Source of the DNA: an uncultured Actinomycetes bacterium
GTDB taxonomy: Bacteria > Actinomycetota > Thermoleophilia > Gaiellales > F1-60-MAGs149
NCBI GenBank assembly: GCA_903960645.1
Contig: CAJCBN010000077.1
Location: 1 to 5,039 of the forward strand
Direction of reading: 5' to 3'
DNA length: 5,039 nucleotides
Made by a program: the position numbers and the translations under genes. Shown here piece after piece: positions 1 through 4,667 of this stretch; positions within the stretch are counted from its first letter, which is position 1; every line of letters starts with the position of its first letter. The notes under the pieces were generated by a model. The model saw only the letters and a program-made list of their open reading frames with translations, was not told the origin of the DNA and did no database searches.

Positions 1-1386
1 GGGTTCGTGACGGCCGTCGAGTCGGGTCGGCTCGACAGCGAGCTGAAGACCGAGGGCGTCATCTCGTCCGAGGGCGACGACGCGGTGCGCCTCATGACCG
101 TCCATCAGGCCAAGGGCCTGGAGTTCCCGATCGTGGTCGTGCCCGACCTCGCCTGGAAGGCGCCCGTCTCGTCCCCCGCTGCGCTGGTGCCCGCCGTCGG
201 TGCGCCGGCAGCCGTGGTGCCGGCGGCGACCGGCAACCGCTGTCCCACCCGCGCCCTCGAGGCGGCCATCGCCCTCGACAACGAGGCCGCCGAGCGGGAG
301 GGGCACCGCGTCGCCTACGTCGCCTGCACCCGTGCTGAGAACCACCTGATCGTGTCGGGTGCGCGGGGCGAGAAGCCCACGTCCGGCACGGCACTCGCCT
401 GGCTGCTCGCGCTGGTCGACGACGACTGCGCGCTCGGTGAGCGCGTGCTCGAGCTCGACGGCGCCCGCATCGGGGTGCACGTGGCCGATGCCTCCGTGGC
501 CCCACCGTTGGCCGCCGCGTCCGAGCTGCCCGCCCCCGCCTACGTGCTCGACGACGGCGATGCCCAGCTCACCTTCGACATCGAGGCGGTCGGCGCCGCG
601 GAGCCCACGTCAGACCACGGCCTCGCATCGCTCGCACCGCTCACCGGCGGCGAAGCCTGGGAGGCGCCGCTCCTGTCGTACTCCGCGCTCGAGCTGTTCG
701 AGTCGTGCGCCTACCGCTTCCACGCGGAGCGCATGCTGGGACTGCCGGCCGCGCAGGCCGGTGGTGACGCCGCCGTCGGCAAGGCGGTCCACGCGGCCAT
801 CGAGATCGGCGAGGAGATCGATGCCGGGCTCCTGCTCGTCGAATCCGAGCCGGCGGCGACGCCGCGCGAGCAGCAGGCAGCACGCGACGGTCTCACACGC
901 TGGCTGGGCTCGCCGCTGCGGGCGCGCTTCGCGGAGCTCCCCGCCGTGCGGCACGAGCAGCCGTTCCTGCTGCGGCTGGGCACGGCGACGGCGACCGGCT
1001 TCTTCGATCTCAGCGCGGTGGCGGGCCAGCGGCTCGTGATCGGCGACGTCAAGGTCGCGAAGCTGAAGGACCAGACGCCCGCAGAGCGTCGCGATGCGGG
1101 CTACCTGATTCAGGAGTCCCTGTACGCGCTGGCCGGGCTCGAGGCGGGCCACGCCGAGGTCGAGGTTGCGTACCAGTGGCTCGGCGACGACGCGGCGGCG
1201 ACGGCGATGGCCGTGCGCGTGTTCACCCAGGCCGACCGGGAGCGGCTCCGCAGCGAGCTTGAGGCGCTGGCCGAGCGAGCCGTGCGCGGCCCGTGGCGGC
1301 CCACGCCGCCGGCCTACGGCTGCGGTGGCTGCCCCGCGCTCAACGTGCTCTGTGCGGGGCCTGCGCTCGGTGGTCGCGATGCCTAG
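1..1386 (+). CDS. UvrD/RecB-like helicase-nuclease, C-terminal part (5' end outside window)
   Basis: The reading frame is open from base 1, so only the C-terminal 461 residues are visible, numbered here from the first codon. Residues 29-50 hold a superfamily-1A helicase motif with the TVHQAKGLEFP signature. Residues 103-120 hold motif VI, with YVACTRAEN and the presumed arginine finger R111. A RecB-family PD-(D/E)XK nuclease domain follows: YSALELFESC (C236), GKAVHAAIE (H264), GFFD (D336), GDVK (D349, K351) and the YLIQES motif (Q371). C236 together with C441, C444 and C451 near the C-terminus resembles the Fe-S cysteine set of AddB- and Cas4-type nucleases, although the final spacing is C-x2-C-x6-C rather than the more usual x5. 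The family unwinds and resects DNA ends in double-strand break repair, often with a partner subunit, which would lie upstream if present. The stop overlaps nth by 8 bp. Whether this is AddA-like, AdnA/B-like or a separate branch cannot be decided from this fragment. Confidence 0.93.
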   Translation, partial: GFVTAVESGRLDSELKTEGVISSEGDDAVRLMTVHQAKGLEFPIVVVPDLAWKAPVSSPAALVPAVGAPAAVVPAATGNRCPTRALEAAIALDNEAAEREGHRVAYVACTRAENHLIVSGARGEKPTSGTALAWLLALVDDDCALGERVLELDGARIGVHVADASVAPPLAAASELPAPAYVLDDGDAQLTFDIEAVGAAEPTSDHGLASLAPLTGGEAWEAPLLSYSALELFESCAYRFHAERMLGLPAAQAGGDAAVGKAVHAAIEIGEEIDAGLLLVESEPAATPREQQAARDGLTRWLGSPLRARFAELPAVRHEQPFLLRLGTATATGFFDLSAVAGQRLVIGDVKVAKLKDQTPAERRDAGYLIQESLYALAGLEAGHAEVEVAYQWLGDDAAATAMAVRVFTQADRERLRSELEALAERAVRGPWRPTPPAYGCGGCPALNVLCAGPALGGRDA

Positions 1387-2074
1387 GGTCACACGCACCA
1401 GCGCACCCGCGGCGCGGGCACGCACGATCTTTCGACGGCTGCGCGCCGAGTATCCCGATGCCACGTGCTCGCTGACGTTCGGCTCGCCGTGGGAGCTGCT
1501 CGTCGCCACCATCCTGTCCGCGCAGTGCACGGACGATCGCGTCAACGCCGTCACGCCCGAGCTGTTCCGCCGCTTTCCCACCCCCGAGGCGTTCGCGGGC
1601 GCCTCGCAGCGCGAGGTGGAGGAGGCGATCCACTCCACGGGCTTCTTCCGCAACAAGGCCAAGTCGCTGATCGGCGCGGCCCGCTGCGTGCTTCACGAGC
1701 ACGGGGGCGAGGTGCCGCGCACCATGGACGAGCTGCGCCGGGTGCCCGGGGCCGGACGCAAGACGGCGAACGTCGTGCTCGGGAACGCCTACGGCATCGC
1801 GGAGGGGATTGCGGTCGACACGCATGCCTCGCGGCTGAGCCTGCGGCTCGGACTGACCGATACCGTCGAGCCGGTCAAGGCCGAGCGTGAGCTCGTCGCG
1901 ATCGTGCCGCAGCGGATGTGGACCGACTGGACGCACCTGTTGATCGCCCACGGACGCGCCGTCTGCACCTCGCGCACTGCGCACTGTGAGGCGTGCGTCC
2001 TGTTCGACCTCTGTCCCACCGGCCTGCAGGAGCGGCGACGGAGCGCGCGTCCTGCGCGCGCCCCCGGGCACTGA
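1379..2074 (+). CDS. nth: Endonuclease III (DNA glycosylase/AP lyase)
   Basis: This 231-residue protein, close to the family's usual length, is a bifunctional glycosylase that removes oxidised pyrimidines and nicks AP sites in base-excision repair. The N-terminal half carries the conserved LLVATILSAQCTDDRVN segment (about residues 40-56). The helix-hairpin-helix is VPGAGRKTANVVL, with catalytic lysine K128. The catalytic aspartate is D147 in AVDTHASRL. The C-terminal 4Fe-4S loop is C196-x6-C203-x2-C206-x5-C212, the exact family spacing. All catalytic and cluster residues are present, so the enzyme should be active. ATG 1379 is chosen because homology begins soon after it and it sits in the ATGCCTAG overlap with the helicase stop, suggesting translational coupling. 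An in-frame GTG at 1370 is a possible alternative, and longer upstream extensions are low-complexity. The last ~18 residues (RRRSARPARAPGH end) are a nonconserved Arg/Ala-rich tail whose DNA contains a GCGCGCG self-complementary stretch. Confidence 0.97.
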   Translation: MPRVTRTSAPAARARTIFRRLRAEYPDATCSLTFGSPWELLVATILSAQCTDDRVNAVTPELFRRFPTPEAFAGASQREVEEAIHSTGFFRNKAKSLIGAARCVLHEHGGEVPRTMDELRRVPGAGRKTANVVLGNAYGIAEGIAVDTHASRLSLRLGLTDTVEPVKAERELVAIVPQRMWTDWTHLLIAHGRAVCTSRTAHCEACVLFDLCPTGLQERRRSARPARAPGH

Positions 2075-2082
2075 CGCCCTGC

Positions 2083-2094
2083 CATCCTCGGGGC
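2083..2094 (+). promoter_or_regulatory. Possible -10 element for leaderless transcript of the 112-aa gene
   Basis: The hexamer CATCCT (2083-2088) is one base away from TATCCT, a TAnnnT-type -10 box. It ends 6 nt before the ATG at 2095, which is the spacing expected if transcription starts at the initiation codon. No Shine-Dalgarno sequence precedes that ATG, and the CGGGGC between the two is only weakly purine-rich. I see no convincing -35 box about 17 bp upstream. The gene may instead simply be co-transcribed from nth, whose stop lies 20 bp before the ATG. The case rests on spacing and the lack of a ribosome binding site. Confidence 0.28.
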
Positions 2095-2433
2095 ATGGAT
2101 CGCCTCGACCTCGAGCTCTACGCCGAACGGCTCGCCCGGCACGCGGAACGCACCGCCGACGACCTCGCCGATGCGCGGCTGCGCGAGGCCTGGTGGGAGC
2201 TCGAGCAGACGGCGCGTCCGCAGCTGACGGCGGCTGACGTGGCCCGTCTCGAGGGGCTCGGCCTACTGATCGCCCCGCCGGTCGCCGCCGTGCTCGGCCG
2301 GACGGTCGCCGAGCGCGCGCACGACCTCACCGCGATCCACCGCCTCCAGGCGATCGTCGAGTCGCAGCGCGCCGCGCGACGTCAGGTCGTGACGGGGGAG
2401 ATCGCCACCAGCAGTCCGCCATCCTGGTCGTAG
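2095..2433 (+). CDS. Hypothetical 112-aa helical protein
   Basis: I do not recognise this gene. It encodes 112 residues that are mostly charged and helix-forming: residues 1-45 are rich in Leu, Ala, Arg and Glu (MDRLDLELYAERLARHAERT, then REAWWELEQTA). A loop containing GLGLLIAPPVAAVLGRT (about 55-70) follows, then another amphipathic helix (about 70-97, ERAHDLTAIHRLQAIVESQR). There is no signal peptide, membrane segment, cysteine or metal motif. Coding is supported by near-complete G/C at third positions and by its position 20 bp after nth on the same strand. ATG 2095 is the only good start; it lacks a clear Shine-Dalgarno. Residues 96-112 overlap the minus-strand zinc-ribbon/PAS gene tail to tail, and the final stretch (ATSSPPSWS) looks like an unconserved extension. 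A link to DNA repair would be inference from neighbours only. Confidence 0.68.
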   Translation: MDRLDLELYAERLARHAERTADDLADARLREAWWELEQTARPQLTAADVARLEGLGLLIAPPVAAVLGRTVAERAHDLTAIHRLQAIVESQRAARRQVVTGEIATSSPPSWS

Positions 2434-2831
2434 GCGGGGAAGCAGTCGCAGATCACCTGCTTCTCGATGCCGGCAGCGTGCACCAGCGTCGCCGGCTTCT
2501 CGAGTTGCCGGACGCCCCAGTCGAGCGTCAGCGCGATCGGATCGTCGTCGCCCGCGAACGTGAGGTGGAGGCCCGTGCGGAGCTCCTGCCCGATCAGCGA
2601 GGGCTCGAGGCGTCCGCTGACCTCGAACACGCCCTGACCGGCCGCGAGGATGCGGGATTCGGCGTCGCACACCACGAAGCCCGCGCCCGCATGCGGGAAG
2701 TAGTCCTCGAGCAGCTGGAAGAGGAAGCCGAAGCCGCACTGGTGGCAGCCGATCGACTGATGGGAGAGCCCCTCGCGCCCATCCTCGTCGAAGGAGCGCG
2801 TCTGGCAGTTGGGACAGATGAAGTACGGCAC
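2382..2831 (-). CDS. Zinc-ribbon plus PAS-like domain protein downstream of trxB
   Basis: This 149-residue protein starts with a treble-clef or zinc-ribbon-like knuckle pair, C6-x2-C9 (ICPNCQ) and C29-x2-C32 (GCHQCG), followed by FLFQLLEDYFP. Residues about 42-149 read as one compact alpha/beta sensor-like domain. GAGFVVCDAESRILAAGQGVFEVSG resembles the start of a PAS fold, a second part follows with LIGQELRTGLHL, and the C-terminus ends in strand-like GGLLVAISPVT. Further cysteines are C55, C128 and C130 (VICDCF). The start is a GTG, not an ATG; it must lie before C6, and the in-frame codons just upstream are CCC and the TAG that ends trxB. No Shine-Dalgarno is visible, so translation probably depends on ribosomes finishing trxB 3 bp away. 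The PAS assignment comes from sequence pattern alone, and no ligand can be named. A soluble sensor or regulator of thiol or zinc status is an inference from the cysteines and the trxB linkage. Confidence 0.82.
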   Translation of the reverse strand: MPYFICPNCQTRSFDEDGREGLSHQSIGCHQCGFGFLFQLLEDYFPHAGAGFVVCDAESRILAAGQGVFEVSGRLEPSLIGQELRTGLHLTFAGDDDPIALTLDWGVRQLEKPATLVHAAGIEKQVICDCFPAYDQDGGLLVAISPVTT

Positions 2832-2834
2832 GGG

Positions 2835-3794
2835 CTAGGCGGTCGCGCCCTGCTCGACGTCGGCCAGCCAGCGCTCGGCGTCGAGCGCGGCCTGACATCC
2901 GCTACCGGCAGCCGTGATGGCCTGGCGGTACACGTGGTCGGCGACGTCGCCGGCCGCGAAGACGCCCGGTACCCGGGTGGCGGTCGAGCCGGGCTGCGGC
3001 AGCAGGTAGCCGTTCTCGTCCATGTCGAGCAGTCCCTGGAACAGGGCCGTAGTCGGGTCGTGCCCAATCGCGACGAAGAGTCCCGTGCAGGGAATCTCCT
3101 TGGTGGCCGTGCCGTTGGTCTCGCGGATGCGGATTGCCTTCAGGGCATCCTCGCCGAGGGCCTCTTCGACGACGTAGCCGAGCTCCCAGCTGATCTTCGG
3201 GTTGGCACGGGCGCGGTCGATCATGACCTTCGATGCGCGCAGCTCCTCGCGACGGTGCACGATCGTGACCTTGGAGGCGAACTTCGTGAGGAAGGTCGCC
3301 TCCTCCATCGCGGAGTCGCCGCCGCCGACCACGACGATCTCGTGCTCGCGGAAGAAGGCGCCGTCGCAGACCGCGCAGTAGGAGACGCCGCGGCCCTGGA
3401 GGCGCGCCTCGGACTCGAGGCCGATCTGGCGGGCGGTTGCGCCGGTGGCGACGATCACCGTGCGGGCTCGGATCGTGCCGGCGTGGGTGTCGAGCTCGTG
3501 CGGTGTGGCGAGCGGATCGTCGGAGAAGCGCACTGCTGTGACGTCCTCGGTGCGGATGTCGGCGCCGAAACGCTCGCACTGCGCGCGCATCTCCTGCATC
3601 AGGGCCGGACCCATGATTCCGTCCTTGAAGCCCGGGTAGTTGTCGACCTCGGAGGTGATCATCAGTTGGCCGCCGGCGGCGTAGCCCTCGATGACGACGG
3701 GGGAGAGATCGCCGCGGGCAGCGTAGAGCGCAGCCGTGTAGCCGGCGGGGCCGCCGCCGATGATCGCCACCTCGTGGATTCCGTCGTCTGCCAT
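2835..3794 (-). CDS. trxB: Thioredoxin-disulfide reductase (NADPH, FAD)
   Basis: This 319-residue, full-length low-molecular-weight thioredoxin reductase transfers electrons from NADPH through FAD and a redox disulfide to cytoplasmic thioredoxin. The FAD dinucleotide-binding glycines are at 13-18 (IIGGGPAG). The segment GGQLMITSEVDNYPGF is typical of the family. The redox-active pair is C140-x2-C143 in the CAVCDG motif. The NADPH domain has GGGDSA (157-162) and HRREELR (180-186), whose basic residues indicate preference for NADPH over NADH. The second FAD motif is FAAGDVADHVYRQAITAAGSG (279-299). ATG 3794 is chosen because AAAGGAA lies 6 nt upstream and homology begins within ten residues; the longer open frame upstream encodes low-complexity sequence overlapping a real gene. 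No thioredoxin gene is visible beside it. The stop TAG is followed, in frame, by CCC and the GTG of the zinc-ribbon/PAS gene. Confidence 0.98.
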   Translation of the reverse strand: MADDGIHEVAIIGGGPAGYTAALYAARGDLSPVVIEGYAAGGQLMITSEVDNYPGFKDGIMGPALMQEMRAQCERFGADIRTEDVTAVRFSDDPLATPHELDTHAGTIRARTVIVATGATARQIGLESEARLQGRGVSYCAVCDGAFFREHEIVVVGGGDSAMEEATFLTKFASKVTIVHRREELRASKVMIDRARANPKISWELGYVVEEALGEDALKAIRIRETNGTATKEIPCTGLFVAIGHDPTTALFQGLLDMDENGYLLPQPGSTATRVPGVFAAGDVADHVYRQAITAAGSGCQAALDAERWLADVEQGATA

Positions 3795-3800
3795 GGTCCG

Positions 3801-3807
3801 TTCCTTT
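3801..3807 (-). promoter_or_regulatory. Ribosome binding site of trxB
   Basis: The minus strand reads AAAGGAA, followed by 6 nt and then ATG. This is a good Shine-Dalgarno match, and it fixes the trxB start at 3794 rather than at the upstream in-frame codons reaching 3965. Confidence 0.75.
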
Positions 3808-3837
3808 GCCGTGTCGTCGCCTGCACTTGCACAAACG

Positions 3838-3852
3838 GCCCGCCGTGCGGGC
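3838..3852 (-). terminator. Short GC hairpin between the zinc-ribbon gene and trxB (weak terminator or attenuator)
   Basis: A perfect 6-bp stem GCCCGC/GCGGGC with a 3-nt loop lies 6 nt after the stop of the 58-residue gene. On the minus strand it is followed by CGTTTGT, which has only three consecutive T residues. It could partly terminate cupin/zinc-ribbon transcripts before trxB, or simply be chance in GC-rich DNA. The rest of the 64-bp gap holds the trxB ribosome binding site and no recognisable -10 box. Confidence 0.25.
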
Positions 3853-3858
3853 ACATTC

Positions 3859-4035
3859 CTATTCTTCCCGATCAGCCCCCCGGGCGGGTGCATCCTCGTG
3901 TTCCTCGACGCGCTCGGCGCGGAACCACTCCTGGCACCGCTCGCACCAGCATTCACCCTCGTCACCCTGATGCCCGAAGAACGAGCCGATCGGCTCGCCG
4001 CAGAACGGGCAGAAGCGGGGCCGCTCCGGGGTCAC
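3859..4035 (-). CDS. 58-aa zinc-ribbon protein
   Basis: A short open frame encodes 58 residues, starting MTPERPRFCPFCGEPIGSFF from a GTG codon. Cysteines are C9-x2-C12 (CPFCGEP) and C29-x-C31-x2-C34 (CWCERC), a typical pair of zinc knuckles with a spare cysteine. The sequence continues QEWFRAERVEEHEDAP and ends in an acidic, polar tail. The product is probably a soluble zinc-binding or protein-interaction module; I cannot assign a function. Support for the gene is strong for its size. Its GTG overlaps the TGA of the cupin gene in the 4-bp arrangement GTGA, a classic sign of translational coupling, and both knuckles are intact. There is little Shine-Dalgarno signal, as expected for a coupled gene. 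A GC hairpin follows the stop, then trxB 64 bp further on. Confidence 0.82.
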   Translation of the reverse strand: MTPERPRFCPFCGEPIGSFFGHQGDEGECWCERCQEWFRAERVEEHEDAPARGADREE

Positions 4036-4538
4036 GGGATGAGCTCGACCTTGACGGACAGGGGCTTGCCGTTCTCGAGCAGCGACGAGACGTAGATCTC
4101 GACGTCCTTGCCCGGCAGGGCCTCGACGCGATGCTGCATCCCGGCCGGCTCGACGACGCCATGCCCGGCCGTCACGTCGTAGGTCTCGCCCGGCAGGATC
4201 GTGTGCACGACCTTGGGGGTCTCACCGGTCGAGTCCATGTCGACCACCTTGACCTTGCCGCCCTTCACGACGGTGTAGCGCAGCGTGCCGCTCGTGATGG
4301 CGGCGACCTGCGAGCCGTCGTGGAAGTGCAGCGGCAGCTTGGCGCCGGCGGGCACCGTGACGCGCTGGAGGTACATCGTGCGCCCGTCGGCACCGCGCGG
4401 GTTGACGAAGCGCGACAGCACATCGCGCTCGACGCTGGTGGCGCGCACGACTGCGGCGGTGGCCACGCTGCCGCCGATCGCACCGAGCACGGCGATCGAG
4501 ACGAGCAGCAGGATGAGACGGGGCGAGAGACGGGACAC
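4032..4538 (-). CDS. Membrane-anchored or exported cupin-domain protein
   Basis: This is a 168-residue protein. Residues 1-7 (MSRLSPR) are basic and are followed by a hydrophobic helix at about 8-33 (LILLLVSIAVLGAIGGSVAT). The helix could be a membrane anchor or a Sec signal peptide, with an ATA site at 26-28 as a possible cleavage point. A single cupin barrel spans about 55-160. Motif 1 is PAGAKLPLHFHDGSQVAAITSG, giving metal ligands H71 and H73 with Q77 where the usual glutamate would be. Motif 2 is PAGMQHRVEA, giving H136. A metal site outside the cytoplasmic membrane is therefore likely, but neither metal nor substrate can be named; many such cupins are binding or scaffold proteins rather than enzymes. 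GTG 4538 is preferred because a strong GGAGGA lies just upstream and the signal-like segment begins right there. An open frame continuing to a GTG at 4664 would run through the palindrome and is not believed. Its stop overlaps the 58-residue zinc-ribbon gene by GTGA. Confidence 0.88.
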   Translation of the reverse strand: MSRLSPRLILLLVSIAVLGAIGGSVATAAVVRATSVERDVLSRFVNPRGADGRTMYLQRVTVPAGAKLPLHFHDGSQVAAITSGTLRYTVVKGGKVKVVDMDSTGETPKVVHTILPGETYDVTAGHGVVEPAGMQHRVEALPGKDVEIYVSSLLENGKPLSVKVELIP

Positions 4539-4542
4539 GGGA

Positions 4543-4548
4543 TCCTCC
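4543..4548 (-). promoter_or_regulatory. Ribosome binding site of the cupin gene
   Basis: The minus strand reads TTGGAGGATCCC and then GTG. GGAGGA sits 4 nt before the start codon, a near-ideal Shine-Dalgarno. It decides the GTG at 4538 as the start over the longer upstream reading. Confidence 0.85.
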
Positions 4549-4563
4549 AAGGCAGGTACGGAC

Positions 4564-4592
4564 ACGCTACCCGGTCGGGCGTGGCGACGGTC
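4564..4592 (-). promoter_or_regulatory. Candidate promoter of the cupin gene
   Basis: On the minus strand TAGCGT (4564-4569) fits a TAnnnT -10 box. GACCGT (4587-4592) lies 17 bp upstream but is a poor -35 match. Transcription would begin near 4557, giving a leader of about 20 nt that contains the Shine-Dalgarno. It sits in the only sizeable gap on this strand, downstream of the palindrome, where a promoter would be expected. The sequence evidence is weak. Confidence 0.3.
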
Positions 4593-4620
4593 GAAGCGCC
4601 GCTCTGTCCCCGCTGCCGCA

Positions 4621-4661
4621 ATCAGCTTTGCTTTGGTGCCAGGCACCAAAGCAAAGCTGAT
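4621..4661. repeat. Perfect 20-bp inverted repeat with 1-nt centre
   Basis: Arms 4621-4640 and 4642-4661 are exact reverse complements around a single A at 4641. The core is GGTGCCAGGCACC, and the outer part is built of CTTTGCTTT and its complement AAAGCAAAG. The arms are about 50% G+C, well below the surrounding sequence. The repeat lies 6 bp after the Nudix stop (minus strand) and 82 bp before the cupin start. It would form a very stable stem in RNA from either strand, but no T-run follows on either side, so it is not a canonical intrinsic terminator. A dispersed REP-like palindrome, a regulator site or a transcript-end stabiliser are all possible. Confidence 0.9.
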
Positions 4662-4667
4662 CACCGG

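Noticed and set aside
610..1662. 350-codon open frame on the minus strand opposite the helicase and nth
   Set aside because: Arg/Ala/Gly-rich low-complexity translation without motifs; it lies antisense to two well-supported genes and arises from GC-biased third positions.
2043..2061. GCGCGCG-TCCTG-CGCGCGC self-complementary stretch at the end of nth
   Set aside because: It lies inside the coding tail, is an alternating GC tract expected by chance in such DNA, and has no T-run, so it is not called a terminator.
1340..2071. 243-codon minus-strand frame opposite nth
   Set aside because: Antisense shadow of the intact endonuclease III gene, with no motif of its own.
2263..2898. 211-codon minus-strand frame overlapping the zinc-ribbon/PAS gene
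   Set aside because: Its Arg-rich translation conflicts with the frame carrying the CPNC and CHQC knuckles.
2902..3834. 310-codon minus-strand frame overlapping trxB
   Set aside because: It is extremely Arg-rich with no recognisable domain, and shares the strand with trxB in another frame; trxB has all family motifs.
3795..3965. N-terminal extension of trxB to 3965
   Set aside because: It would overlap the 58-residue zinc-ribbon gene; the added residues match no part of TrxB, and a good Shine-Dalgarno precedes ATG 3794.
4621..4661. Palindrome read as a CRISPR repeat, transposon end or intrinsic terminator
   Set aside because: There is no second copy or spacer array in the window, no transposase gene or target duplication, and no T-tract after the stem on either strand.
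4539..4664. N-terminal extension of the cupin to 4664
   Set aside because: It would translate the palindrome and a non-signal-like stretch; GGAGGA directly before GTG 4538 and the hydrophobic segment beginning there support the shorter form.
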